Source: Staphylococcus capitis subsp. capitis (lineage in GTDB: Bacteria > Bacillota > Bacilli > Staphylococcales > Staphylococcaceae). From it: a stretch of 64,000 nucleotides of DNA. Below the pieces are notes generated by a model, which saw only the letters and a program-made list of their open reading frames with translations, had not been told where the DNA came from and made no database searches. Positions 50,738-60,562 of the stretch are shown one piece after another; position 1 is the first letter of the stretch, and each line of letters starts with the position of its first letter. The stretch spans positions 1,798,001 to 1,862,000 of the forward strand of contig NZ_CP145263.1 in the NCBI RefSeq assembly GCF_040739495.1, in the 5' to 3' direction. Both the position numbers and the translations under genes were made by a program.

Positions 50738-51058
50738 CTACTCTTTAAAATGTGCTTCTACAAAGCGCACTACTGGTTTCATTTGAATATAACCGTCAGC
50801 AACGTACTCATCGTTCATCGTCACTAATGGGTAAAATAACTCTTCCTCTTGAATCCTCTCAATAAATTGTTCATCATGGTCTGTTAAATTCTCTGTATCT
50901 TTATTAATATCAATATATGTAAATTCAAAATGATGTTTAGGAAACTTTCGTTTAAGCAAGGGTTGGAGCCATTCAAAAGTATCTTTCGAAGTTGGTGCGT
51001 TAACACAACTTGCGCAAACTACATCAGCTCCATACACCACGACACTTATCTTTGTCAT
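50738..51058 (-). CDS. YuzD (DUF1462) family protein
   Basis: A 106-residue thioredoxin-like protein of the YuzD/DUF1462 family. The N-terminal VVYGADVVCASCVNAPTSKDTFEWL (about 7-31) has a CxxC pair (Cys16, Cys19) in the position of a thioredoxin active site, followed by the strand FTYIDINKDT and PLVTMNDEYV (cis-Pro loop). A redox role is likely from the fold but unproven. It is divergent from nfu, an arrangement that is conserved in Bacillales. Confidence 0.82.
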   Translation of the reverse strand: MTKISVVVYGADVVCASCVNAPTSKDTFEWLQPLLKRKFPKHHFEFTYIDINKDTENLTDHDEQFIERIQEEELFYPLVTMNDEYVADGYIQMKPVVRFVEAHFKE

Positions 51059-51102
51059 TAAAATCCCCCATCTTGTTTTATAGATTTTTACTACTGAATC
51101 TA

Positions 51103-51133
51103 TTATAATGAATTAATAATGATTATGAAATAA
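51103..51133 (+). promoter_or_regulatory. Fur/PerR-like AT palindrome at the nfu promoter
   Basis: The -10 TATAAT (51104-51109) is followed by AATTAATAATGATTATGAA. AATAATGATTAT agrees with one half of a Fur box; agreement over the full 19 bases is only about 12. TTATAATGAATTAAT is also a partial PerR match. Suggestive only. Confidence 0.3.
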
Positions 51134-51157
51134 ATGACTTGAAAGGAGACATGTCAC

Positions 51158-51400
51158 ATGCCTACTGAGAATGCAACGATGTTCGACCAAGTAGCTGAAG
51201 TCATTGAACGCTTACGTCCATTTTTATTACGCGACGGCGGTGACTGTACACTTGTAGATGTCGAAGATGGTATTGTTAAATTACAATTACACGGTGCTTG
51301 TGGTACATGCCCAAGTTCTACAATCACTTTAAAGGCCGGTATTGAACGTGCACTACATGAAGAAGTTCCTGGTGTTATCGAGGTAGAACAAGTATTCTAA
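51158..51400 (+). CDS. nfu: NifU-like iron-sulfur scaffold/carrier (Nfu)
   Basis: An 80-residue protein consisting of a single NifU C-terminal domain. The CxxC cluster ligands are in [20 protein letters not shown] (about 46-65). Nfu hands 4Fe-4S clusters to enzymes such as aconitase. It ends EVEQVF. AAAGGAG precedes the ATG. It is divergent from yuzD and close to the HesB-type carrier, forming an Fe-S cluster neighbourhood. Confidence 0.92.
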   Translation: MPTENATMFDQVAEVIERLRPFLLRDGGDCTLVDVEDGIVKLQLHGACGTCPSSTITLKAGIERALHEEVPGVIEVEQVF

Positions 51401-51449
51401 TTGAATATGTAAATATAGATTGAGGCTGGGACATAATTCTCAAAATAGC

Positions 51450-51493
51450 AGCAGTAAGATGATTTCAATTAGAAATTGTCTTACTGCTTTTTT
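51450..51493 (+). terminator. nfu terminator, preceded by a GAGGCTGGGACATAA element
   Basis: AGCAGTAAGA / TCTTACTGCT with inner ATTTC/GAAAT stem and TTTTTTA. The preceding TGAGGCTGGGACATAA (51421-51436) is a recurrent staphylococcal intergenic string. Confidence 0.82.
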
Positions 51494-51568
51494 ATATTCA
51501 ATACTTCGAATTAGCATATAATTTTAAATTGATGTACTTTCAAAGTTAAGTCAACGTTTATATTAAAA

Positions 51569-51602
51569 AAGCCAGAAACTACTATTCTGTAGTCACTGGC
51601 TT
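51569..51602 (-). terminator. dlt operon terminator
   Basis: Minus strand AGCCAGTGACTAC ... GTAGTTTCTGGCT followed by TTTTTTA, 12 bases after the dltD stop. Confidence 0.88.
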
Positions 51603-51614
51603 TATTATTATAAA

Positions 51615-53095
<1,481 letters not shown>

Positions 53096-53106
53096 TTACT
53101 CCTTTA

Positions 53107-54321
53107 TTAAATAAATTTACCTGAGAAAATTAAGAATCCAAATGTTACAAAATGGAAAGTAATGATAATACTTAAAGCTGTAGTAAATCCATTTTGCCAA
53201 CGTGGTGGATGATTTTTACGCCAACGTTCATAGTAACCGTATCCGATGAACAAGGCCGCATGATATAAGCCATAAACAATGTAATATACTTCAAGACCAT
53301 GCCATATGCCCATAATAAAGAAATTTAAGAAGAATGCCATATTAGACATTGCAAATTGGCTTTTTAACAACTTCTTACGAGACATATAAAATAATGATCT
53401 CATGTAAATACAATCTCTAAACCAGAACGATAATGTCATATGCCATCTGTTCCAAAAATCTTTAATATTTTTAGCCTTAAATGGTTGGTTAAAGTTAGGT
53501 GGTGTTTTAATTCCATATAAATAACTTACTGCAATCGCGAACAAGCTATAACCCGCAAAGTCAAAGAATAGGTATAAGCTGTAAGCATACATATAAAGCC
53601 ACATATGTGTGAAACCGTGTAAGTTTAATTGTAATGGATTAACTGCATATACTTGGATAAAGTAAGCAATAATATACTTATACAGGAACCCTAACATAAT
53701 CATGTGGATAGCTTTAAGAACAAGCTCTCTATACTCTCCACTAGTAGGCACCTTCTTATCGTCTTTAACAAAGCGTTTATAACGATCAATAGGTCCTGAT
53801 GAAATTGTTGGGAAGAATGATATAAATTGAATCAACTTCCAAACTTTGATTTCTTTAATTGAACCATCTCTAATTTCCATAATAAGTTGAACGCTTTTAA
53901 ACGTTACGTATGATATACCTAGGAAGCCGACAAATTCGATTAATTTACTTTCATGAAAATGAATCTGATGTCCGCCTAACCATGAACTTTGAAGAATCTT
54001 CACAATCGCTAAAGGTAGGATAGATAACACCATCACAGTGGTAAACTTAGTAAATGTATTATTCTTTTGACGAGACTTATAATAGAACATGATTAATGCG
54101 ACTTGCCAAATCACATAAATAATAAAACTTAACAATTGTACACTTAAATACTTCTGACCTAGAAGGTTGTGTTTATCTGAAGAGAAGATAAGTACAATCA
54201 TAATGGCAGTACTTATACCGTTATAAATATAACTACGCTTACCTAAAAATCCGAGTACAATAACAGGTATAAGCACGATAAAAGCAATTAAGAAGAAGGT
54301 AAACGTTCCATATGGAATCAT
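53107..54321 (-). CDS. dltB: D-alanyl transfer protein DltB (MBOAT)
   Basis: A 404-residue membrane-bound O-acyltransferase that passes D-alanine across the membrane. It has about 11 helices and the MBOAT signatures [21 protein letters not shown] (about 285-305) and [21 protein letters not shown] (about 333-353), the second holding the conserved His. It overlaps the dltA stop by 4 bases. Confidence 0.96.
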   Translation of the reverse strand: MIPYGTFTFFLIAFIVLIPVIVLGFLGKRSYIYNGISTAIMIVLIFSSDKHNLLGQKYLSVQLLSFIIYVIWQVALIMFYYKSRQKNNTFTKFTTVMVLSILPLAIVKILQSSWLGGHQIHFHESKLIEFVGFLGISYVTFKSVQLIMEIRDGSIKEIKVWKLIQFISFFPTISSGPIDRYKRFVKDDKKVPTSGEYRELVLKAIHMIMLGFLYKYIIAYFIQVYAVNPLQLNLHGFTHMWLYMYAYSLYLFFDFAGYSLFAIAVSYLYGIKTPPNFNQPFKAKNIKDFWNRWHMTLSFWFRDCIYMRSLFYMSRKKLLKSQFAMSNMAFFLNFFIMGIWHGLEVYYIVYGLYHAALFIGYGYYERWRKNHPPRWQNGFTTALSIIITFHFVTFGFLIFSGKFI

Positions 54322-55775
54322 CCGTTAACTACCTCTGCAATCTTTTTACGATCTAATTTACCATTTGAAGTAAGTGGTAATTGTTCCATCCATTCGAACT
54401 TTCTCGGAATCATATACTCTGGTAAGCGTGATTTAAGTTCGTGTTTGATGTTCGTTGTCATTTCTAAGTTGTCTTCAACTTTTTCATGAGGTACAACTGC
54501 ACCAATGAGATGTACAACTTTACCATTTTTATAAACTGGTACGACAATTGTTTCTCTTACATATTGTGATTGACGTAATTGTGTTTCAATCTCTTCCAAT
54601 TCCATTCGATAACCGTTTAACTTAATTTGGAAATCGATTCGTCCTTGAATAAACCATAATCCGTCTTCTTCTTTAGCTTTATCTCCAGTGTGATATGTTC
54701 TAACACAATCTTCAAAGTTGAATACCGCTGTGGTCTTCTCCTCATTCTTAAGATAACCTAAACTTACACTTTGCCCTTCAATAACAAGCTCACCTTCATC
54801 AGTAGTTGATAAAGTTGTACCTGGTCTTGATACACCTACTGGCAGAGGATTGTATTGCTCTAATACCTCTTGGGTGATTTGAATACTTGTTACAGCAACA
54901 GTGGCTTCTGTAGGTCCATACGTATTATAAATTGTGGCATTAGGATATCTATTTACTAAAGCTTTAGCTGTTTTATGAGGTAGAATCTCTCCGCAGAAGA
55001 AGAATTGATTTAAACTACTATATTGTTCCTCATTAAGATTAGGTAATAATAAGCACATTTCTATAAACGAAGGTGTAGATACCCAAACGTTTATTGGTGT
55101 ATTCATTAGCATCTCATTTAGCAGTTTAGGTTTTTTAATCATATCTTTATCCACTAAATTAAGCGTACCACCAGATGTTAAGCATGGGTATATCGCCATT
55201 ACAGATAAATCGAATGAGAAAGGTGCTTGGTTTAGCCATTCTTTACCTTGGCCTGCTTTATTTAGTGATACCATCCACTCTGCAAATTCAATAAGGCTTG
55301 CATATTCGATTTGTACTCCTTTAGGTTCCCCTGTCGAACCTGATGTAAAGATAGTATACACAACATCGTTATATTTCATTTGACTATCGAAAATAACTGG
55401 ATCCTGTGATTCTTTAATATCTTTGATAGAAATTTCTTTACCAATAGATTGATTTAAAGTTTCATCTGATGTGTTAAAAATAAATTCTGGTTGAACTTTT
55501 TCGATAATCATTTTCACACGTTCTTCTGGTACTGATGTATCGATAGGTACATAACCACATCCCGCTTTAATTGCTCCGAACATCCCTACAATCATATATG
55601 GAGACATGTGCCCATATAATATCATTGGTTTTTTACCATCTTGTAATCGATGTGCCAATTTACTCGAAGCTTCATCTAATTCTTTATATGTTAAGACATC
55701 CTCTGTATGTCTAACTGCTATCTTATCTGGCTGTTCTTTAGCGAAATGGTTTAACGTATTAATAATTTCTGCCAT
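54318..55775 (-). CDS. dltA: D-alanine--D-alanyl carrier protein ligase
   Basis: Cytoplasmic adenylation enzyme that activates D-alanine and loads it on DltC. The 485-residue ANL-superfamily protein shows the P-loop [12 protein letters not shown] (about 145-156), [12 protein letters not shown] (about 288-299), [26 protein letters not shown] (about 378-403) and the C-terminal catalytic Lys in [11 protein letters not shown] chose the second ATG at 55775 because GGGAGAG is 5-6 bases upstream. It starts 15 bases after the small dltX. Confidence 0.96.
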   Translation of the reverse strand: MAEIINTLNHFAKEQPDKIAVRHTEDVLTYKELDEASSKLAHRLQDGKKPMILYGHMSPYMIVGMFGAIKAGCGYVPIDTSVPEERVKMIIEKVQPEFIFNTSDETLNQSIGKEISIKDIKESQDPVIFDSQMKYNDVVYTIFTSGSTGEPKGVQIEYASLIEFAEWMVSLNKAGQGKEWLNQAPFSFDLSVMAIYPCLTSGGTLNLVDKDMIKKPKLLNEMLMNTPINVWVSTPSFIEMCLLLPNLNEEQYSSLNQFFFCGEILPHKTAKALVNRYPNATIYNTYGPTEATVAVTSIQITQEVLEQYNPLPVGVSRPGTTLSTTDEGELVIEGQSVSLGYLKNEEKTTAVFNFEDCVRTYHTGDKAKEEDGLWFIQGRIDFQIKLNGYRMELEEIETQLRQSQYVRETIVVPVYKNGKVVHLIGAVVPHEKVEDNLEMTTNIKHELKSRLPEYMIPRKFEWMEQLPLTSNGKLDRKKIAEVVNG

Positions 55776-55790
55776 CATTACTCTCCCTCA

Positions 55791-55940
55791 TTAGAATTCA
55801 TTATAAATGAAGTTATTATGTGTATCGCCACTACCATATATTAAGTATAAAGCTATAAATATAGCTAAATATAATAATGTAAGTAAGTAAGGCTTCATTT
55901 TTCCAAAATACTTATTAGGTTCTTTACTTTTAGTTTTCAT
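55791..55940 (-). CDS. dltX: DltX, small membrane protein of the dlt operon
   Basis: A 49-residue protein that is easily missed because of its size. It begins MKTKSKEPNKYFGKMKPY, has one membrane helix (LLTLLYLAIFIALYLIYG, residues about 19-36) and ends GSGDTHNNFIYNEF. The FIYNEF tail is the conserved C-terminal motif of DltX. An AGAGGTG ribosome site lies 5 bases before the ATG, and it is 15 bases upstream of dltA, the conserved place. DltX is required for D-alanylation in other Firmicutes, where its tail is thought to work with DltB and DltD. Confidence 0.92.
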   Translation of the reverse strand: MKTKSKEPNKYFGKMKPYLLTLLYLAIFIALYLIYGSGDTHNNFIYNEF

Positions 55941-56061
55941 ATAGCACCTCTTAAACTTCAATTGCTTACTACATATATAATATATTCGTTAAAATTTAAA
56001 GCTCTCTCGAATCATTAACATAAAAATACAATGTTACTTCTATATTTTTGTTTTACGATTC

Positions 56062-56092
56062 ATTATAGTCACAATTGAATTATAATTCAATT
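56062..56092 (-). promoter_or_regulatory. dlt operon promoter with palindromic -35 region
   Basis: Minus strand TTGAAT (56085-56090), 17-base spacer, TATAAT (56062-56067), giving a leader of about 115 bases. The -35 lies within a perfect 20-base palindrome AATTGAATTATAATTCAATT (56073-56092). It could be an operator for one of the regulators that act on dlt (GraRS is the known one in S. aureus) but it matches none I can name. A second palindrome CTAACAA-AA-TTGTTAG lies at 56242-56257; the 55941-56330 gap holds these and a terminator, and no ORF. Confidence 0.7.
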
Positions 56093-56270
56093 CTATTTTT
56101 TATAATTGTTGCATGTTCAACTTGGCTAGCAACTCATTGTAAAACATTTTTCGTTACATAATGAGAACAGCTTAACGTTCTCTTTTAATTAGAACAACAT
56201 TATTTTAAGACTAAAGCATTTATTAAACAATTACAGACCGACTAACAAAATTGTTAGATTAGGTCACTAA

Positions 56271-56319
56271 AAACTCACGCAACCTAAAAAGGATCATCAT
56301 CCCTAGTTTACGTGAGTTT
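56271..56319 (-). terminator. Terminator of the 2-hydroxyacid dehydrogenase gene
   Basis: Minus strand AAACTCACG ... CGTGAGTTT with an inner AACTAGG/CCT..GGTT arm, followed by TTAG; the T tract is short. Confidence 0.65.
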
Positions 56320-56330
56320 AGATATCTTAT

Positions 56331-57299
56331 TTAGTTATTAACTTTTACCGGTGTGATAGGTAGTTGCTTATTTAAAACAGCTACAATATTGTTAACACAA
56401 AGTTGTACCATTCGGTCTCTTGTGAGACGTGATGCACTTCCAATATGAGGTACAATAACAACATTGTCAAATTTTAATAGAGGATGATTCATATCAATGG
56501 GTTCTTGACGTAGAACATCAAGTCCACAACCTAAAATATCTTTATTCCGCAGCGCTTCGACCAAAGCAGTTTCATCAACAATTGCACCTCGACCAATATT
56601 AATAAATATGGCATCATTTTTCATCAATTTAAATGCATTTGATTCGAATTGATTCTCAGTTTGTGGCGTTAATGGTGCTGTACAAATAACGTAGTCACTT
56701 TCTTTTAATAAAATTTCAAATGAAACATATGTCGCATTTAATTCATTTTCAGCATCTTGATTCTGAGTACGATTATGATACAAAATACGAGTATTAAACC
56801 CTTTTAAACGACGCGCAAACGCTCTACCGATATCACCCATACCATATATACCAACTGTCGAATCGTGAACATCTTTACCAGAGAGTAGATAAGGCCCCCA
56901 ACTCTGCCATTGACCTTCTTGCACATATCTTTCCGCTTCAACTATACGTCTAGCAACAGTTAACATAAGAGTAAAACCTAACTCAGCAGTTGTTTCAGTT
57001 AATATATCAGGTGTGTTAGTTACAGTTATGCCATTGTCATTCGCTTTTTGAACATCGATATTGTCATACCCTACAGCCATATTTGCAATGATTTTAAGCT
57101 TTGATGCTTCCTTTAAAACTTCTTCGTCTATGCTTTCACTTAAAGTAATAAAACAGGCAGTGGCGTCTTTAACTTCACTTAAGAATGCTTCTCTAGGCAT
57201 TGGTGTTAATTCTTTATCCCACATGACAACATGGCCAATTTGTTCTAATTGTTCAATAAATTGATGCGAAATCTTTCGAGTAATTAGTATTTTTTTCAT
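56331..57299 (-). CDS. D-isomer-specific 2-hydroxyacid dehydrogenase
   Basis: A 322-residue NAD(P)-dependent dehydrogenase of the glyoxylate/hydroxypyruvate reductase (GyaR/GhrB) type. The Rossmann loop is VGIYGMGDIGRAFARRL (about 149-165). Catalytic Arg, Glu and His are in NIGRGAIVDETALVEAL (about 235), RQEPIDMNHPLL (about 265) and NVVIVPHIGSAS (about 283). I chose ATG at 57299 (MKKILITRK) behind GGGGTGA; 21 upstream in-frame codons are unlikely. It lies 76 bases after the NagD-like gene and may be in the same transcript. Confidence 0.88.
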   Translation of the reverse strand: MKKILITRKISHQFIEQLEQIGHVVMWDKELTPMPREAFLSEVKDATACFITLSESIDEEVLKEASKLKIIANMAVGYDNIDVQKANDNGITVTNTPDILTETTAELGFTLMLTVARRIVEAERYVQEGQWQSWGPYLLSGKDVHDSTVGIYGMGDIGRAFARRLKGFNTRILYHNRTQNQDAENELNATYVSFEILLKESDYVICTAPLTPQTENQFESNAFKLMKNDAIFINIGRGAIVDETALVEALRNKDILGCGLDVLRQEPIDMNHPLLKFDNVVIVPHIGSASRLTRDRMVQLCVNNIVAVLNKQLPITPVKVNN

Positions 57300-57375
57300 C
57301 CATTCACCCCAGTTTATCTTTACATTTTCCTTTATATAATGCTTACCATTGAAATTTATCACACGGCTTTAAGGG

Positions 57376-58155
57376 TTACTTTTCAAGTTCAGCGATAGCA
57401 ACATTTAAATCTGCGAAAGAATATGTTGGTGGCACTTCTTTAGTTTGAATTTCTTCATAAGTAGTTACGCCTGTTTGAACGTGAATCGTATCAATGCCTA
57501 CATTAATACCTGACATAATATCTGTATCATACAAGTCCCCAACCATTGCTACATCTTCTTTGTTTAAACCTAGTATGTCTAAAGCTTTATCCATAATAAT
57601 CGTTTCAGGTTTACCGATAAATTGTGGTTGTACCCCAGTAGAGACACTGACCACACTTGTGATAGCACCATTTCCTGGTAAGAATCCTCTTTCTTTAGGA
57701 ATAGAGACGTCAGGATTAGTAGAGAGGAATTTGGCACCATTCCTAACTCCTAATGTGGCTACTGCAAGTTTCTCATATGTAACTTCTTCATCTAAACCAA
57801 TTACCACATAATCTACGTCTTCATCAGTTTTTACAGTTAGTCCTGCTTCAGTTAAAGCTGTTTTCAAGCCATTCCCGCCGAGCATGTAAACTGATGCATT
57901 TGGATGCTCTTCTGATATAAAGTCAGCAGTTGCAAGTGCTGAAGTCACAATTTCATCAGGGTTCGCATCGATTTTCATTTCACGAAGTTTCTTCACGACT
58001 TGTTCCGGAGTCTTCGTTGAATTGTTTGTTACGTATAAATGCGGTATATGATTACGATTCAAATAATCTATAAATTGCGCGGCCCCATCGATTTCATCTG
58101 TACCTTTGTACATCGTACCGTCTAAATCGATTAAATAGGCTTTATAATTCTTCAC
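57376..58155 (-). CDS. NagD-like HAD-IIA family phosphatase
   Basis: A 259-residue HAD hydrolase of the TIGR01457 (Gram-positive NagD/AraL-like) subfamily. Motif I is [12 protein letters not shown] (residues 7-18), the motif II Thr/Asn is in [10 protein letters not shown] (about 42-51), [11 protein letters not shown] holds the Lys, and motif IV is [17 protein letters not shown] (about 206-222). A C2A cap sits between. The start is GTG, overlapping the stop of the upstream DUF86 gene by one base (TAGTG). It probably dephosphorylates sugar or nucleotide phosphates; substrate unknown. Confidence 0.86.
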   Translation of the reverse strand: MKNYKAYLIDLDGTMYKGTDEIDGAAQFIDYLNRNHIPHLYVTNNSTKTPEQVVKKLREMKIDANPDEIVTSALATADFISEEHPNASVYMLGGNGLKTALTEAGLTVKTDEDVDYVVIGLDEEVTYEKLAVATLGVRNGAKFLSTNPDVSIPKERGFLPGNGAITSVVSVSTGVQPQFIGKPETIIMDKALDILGLNKEDVAMVGDLYDTDIMSGINVGIDTIHVQTGVTTYEEIQTKEVPPTYSFADLNVAIAELEK

Positions 58156-58589
58156 TATTGGTTCTCCCCTTTTCCAAATGCAGTAATTGGAACGTTCTCA
58201 CTTTCAAGAAATTGTGCAACTTCTTGGATAAATTGCTTATAATAAGGCAACGCTTTATCAAATAGAGGCATAATTTCTTTTACATCCAATTCTGTATAGT
58301 TGTGCGCAAATTGTTTTCTAACATCTACAGTGTCATTAATATGGGTTTGAGTCTCTTTAGAAATTACATTTTCTAATTCTAAAATATCAATCACGTCTTT
58401 ATAGTTGCCAGGATCTCTTAAAATAAACCCATCTATAATCATATTCCCAATATCTACAGATGATTCAATTAACATTTGAGCAATACGTTCATACGCATAT
58501 CGATTATCTTTATTTTTATCATAATCTTTTGTTAAACCTTGTAAATAGGTCAATTTCTGAGTTAACTTTTCTTTATCTACGAAATACAT
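58155..58589 (-). CDS. HepT-like DUF86 protein without a MntA partner
   Basis: A 144-residue all-alpha protein of the DUF86 (HepT-like, YutE) family. The motif RKQFAHNY (about 92-99) satisfies the RX4-6HXY RNase motif of HepT toxins. In HepT/MntA systems an adjacent minimal nucleotidyltransferase (GSX10DXD) AMPylates HepT; none is present here. Instead the gene is translationally coupled to the NagD-like phosphatase. The housekeeping context and conserved synteny with Bacillus yutE-yutF suggest a solo role and not a toxin-antitoxin locus. Confidence 0.8.
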   Translation of the reverse strand: MYFVDKEKLTQKLTYLQGLTKDYDKNKDNRYAYERIAQMLIESSVDIGNMIIDGFILRDPGNYKDVIDILELENVISKETQTHINDTVDVRKQFAHNYTELDVKEIMPLFDKALPYYKQFIQEVAQFLESENVPITAFGKGENQ

Positions 58590-58707
58590 TCCTTCGTCAC
58601 CTCTTCATACATCTATCATGCTTATCATATCATAATTTTGCAGTCCTCTTCATTTGTCGTTATACTTAGACGTAACACTTTTTGGAAAATAAAGGAGCGC
58701 ATAACGC

Positions 58708-58974
58708 ATGATTGATATGTACTTATATGATGACGAAGAACAGAGCCAAGTTCAGTTCGTAGGTTTTGTTGGTGAACACAGTCGTTATGATTTAATGCTC
58801 GTTCAAACTGACAGACACTACGGGAAAACACTCGTATTAAATATGCAAACTAATAAATTCGGAATTATTGGAACAGATGATATTGAAGAAGAAGGATATA
58901 TTGCGCATATACTAGGCGTCACTGAAGAAGAAGGCGATGAAATTATTGAATACTTGAACGAAGTGATTCACTAA
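58708..58974 (+). CDS. DUF3055 family protein
   Basis: An 88-residue acidic cytoplasmic protein (MIDMYLYDDEEQSQVQFVGFVGE at the N-terminus, EEEGYIAHILGVTEEEGDEIIEYL at the C-terminus). It matches DUF3055, found beside yutD/yutE genes in Bacillales. AAAGGAG lies 9 bases before the ATG. It is divergent from the DUF86 gene and convergent with yutD. Function unknown. Confidence 0.82.
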   Translation: MIDMYLYDDEEQSQVQFVGFVGEHSRYDLMLVQTDRHYGKTLVLNMQTNKFGIIGTDDIEEEGYIAHILGVTEEEGDEIIEYLNEVIH

Positions 58975-59050
58975 ATAAATCTGTTAACAGAATGAGATTT
59001 CTCTACAACAGTGAGTAAGAATTCTAAATATATCAACTTATAAAATGCAT

Positions 59051-59096
59051 AAAAGTCCATTAAATCGAGGTAAAGTACTCGACTTAATGGACTTTT
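59051..59096. terminator. Bidirectional terminator overlapping the yutD stop
   Basis: AAAAGTCCATTAA-TCGAG pairs with CTCGA-TTAATGGACTTTT between convergent genes. The yutD stop codon (59095-59097) touches the distal arm. Confidence 0.85.
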
Positions 59097-59484
59097 ATTT
59101 ATCTTTAGTATCATGTGGTTTCTCAGTATCTTGAATGGTGGGTTGTATTTTAACATCATGAAGTTTATCTATTAGATCCTCTTCATCCTCTACTTCATCT
59201 ACGAGTTCATCTTCGGGTATGTGTCGTACTACAAAATATGGGCAACCAAAATTACAATATTCTAGCAAATAATCTTGAATACTTGAAAATCGTTTACTAA
59301 TTTCAGCTTTCTTATTACTATCTTTATAAAAACCTTTTAAACGTAACTGATCATAACCAAAATCACCAACTACGTAATCATATTTATTTAAAATATCTGA
59401 GTATCTCGCTGCAAATGTTTCCTCATTAAAACAATCTCTATATTCTTCAATTAATTCAAAGTATTGTTCTTCTACTTTAATCAT
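59095..59484 (-). CDS. YutD family (DUF1027) protein
   Basis: A 129-residue protein of the YutD/DUF1027 family. The core YDYVVGDFGYDQLRLKGFY (about 34-52) and LEYCNFGCPYFVVRH (about 74-88, CNFGC Cys pair) are conserved; the C-terminus is an acidic, low-complexity tail. It is last in a minus-strand run after lipA. The start is 77 bases downstream of lipA's stop, with a hairpin between. Function unknown. Confidence 0.85.
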   Translation of the reverse strand: MIKVEEQYFELIEEYRDCFNEETFAARYSDILNKYDYVVGDFGYDQLRLKGFYKDSNKKAEISKRFSSIQDYLLEYCNFGCPYFVVRHIPEDELVDEVEDEEDLIDKLHDVKIQPTIQDTEKPHDTKDK

Positions 59485-59510
59485 CGTTTCACCTAATTTA
59501 ATTAATATAA

Positions 59511-59543
59511 AAACTTAGGTTGATGACGAACCAACCTAAGTTT
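59511..59543 (-). terminator. Hairpin between lipA and yutD
   Basis: AAACTTAGGTTG / CAACCTAAGTTT perfect 12-bp stem followed by TTTTATATT on the minus strand, 18 bases past the lipA stop. It probably separates lipA and yutD transcripts. Confidence 0.75.
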
Positions 59544-59561
59544 CAGAATATATATAACATC

Positions 59562-60479
59562 TTATTTACTTAATTGTTCTTCACCTTGGCGTTGTCTTTC
59601 TTTAGCTGCTTCGTTAACTTGTTCATCTGCGTGATATGAACTACGTACAAGCGGACCTGCTTGGCAATGTTTGAAGCCTTTATCCATAGCAACTTTTCTC
59701 ATTTTACCAAATTCTAGTGGTGTGTAATATTTCTCAACTTTAAGATGTTTACGAGAAGGTTGCAAGTATTGTCCAATTGTTAGGATGTCTACATCATTTG
59801 CACGTAAATCATCCATTGTTTCATAAATTTCTTCCATTGTTTCCCCTAAGCCGACCATAAGACTAGACTTCGTTGGAATATCAGGTTGTAATTCTTTTGA
59901 ACGACGTAGAAATTCTAACGTACGATCGTACGTGGCACGCGCACGTACTCTAGGCGTTAAGCGACGAACTGTTTCAATATTATGATTTAAAATGTCAGGT
60001 CTTGAAGCCATTAGAGTTTCAAGCGCCTCATAATCTCCACCCATATCTGATGGTAAAATTTCAATCGTTGTAAATGGGTTTCTCTCTCTCACTTTACGCA
60101 CTGTTTCAGCGTAAACATTTGAGCCTTGGTCTCTTAAATCGTCACGTGCTACTGCAGTAATAACCACGTGTTTTAAGTTCATTAACTCTACTGATTCAGC
60201 GACACGTTCTGGTTCATTTAAATCTAATTCATTTGGTAAACCAGTTTTAACAGCACAGAATCGACAAGCTCTTGTACAAACAGCACCTAAAATCATAAAC
60301 GTAGCTGTACGTCTTGCTCCCCAACATTCGTGTATGTTTGGACACTTTGCTTCTTCACAAACTGTGTGTAAATTTTTCTCACGCATCATCTTTTTGAGAC
60401 CAGTGTAGTTTTCGTTCGTGTTAAGCTTTATCTTCAACCAATCTGGTTTACGTAAAATTTCTTCATTTTTAGTCGCCAT
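59562..60479 (-). CDS. lipA: Lipoyl synthase
   Basis: Radical-SAM enzyme that inserts two sulfurs into octanoyl groups on E2 and GcvH proteins. The 305-residue protein has the auxiliary cluster Cys in [15 protein letters not shown] (about 40-54), the SAM cluster CTRACRFC (about 68-75, CX3CX2C) and the conserved C-terminal RSSYHADEQ (Ser ligand, about 277-285). AGGAGGG precedes the ATG. Its dependence on Fe-S clusters fits the redox-rich window. Confidence 0.97.
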   Translation of the reverse strand: MATKNEEILRKPDWLKIKLNTNENYTGLKKMMREKNLHTVCEEAKCPNIHECWGARRTATFMILGAVCTRACRFCAVKTGLPNELDLNEPERVAESVELMNLKHVVITAVARDDLRDQGSNVYAETVRKVRERNPFTTIEILPSDMGGDYEALETLMASRPDILNHNIETVRRLTPRVRARATYDRTLEFLRRSKELQPDIPTKSSLMVGLGETMEEIYETMDDLRANDVDILTIGQYLQPSRKHLKVEKYYTPLEFGKMRKVAMDKGFKHCQAGPLVRSSYHADEQVNEAAKERQRQGEEQLSK

Positions 60480-60562
60480 AACAACGCATACCCTCCTGTT
60501 TAATATCTCTCCGTTTATTATAACGAAATTAACAATAAATTAAAATCTAATATACGTTAAAT

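Noticed and set aside
58155..58589. Calling the DUF86 gene a toxin-antitoxin locus
   Set aside because: No MntA-type nucleotidyltransferase is adjacent and the context is housekeeping.
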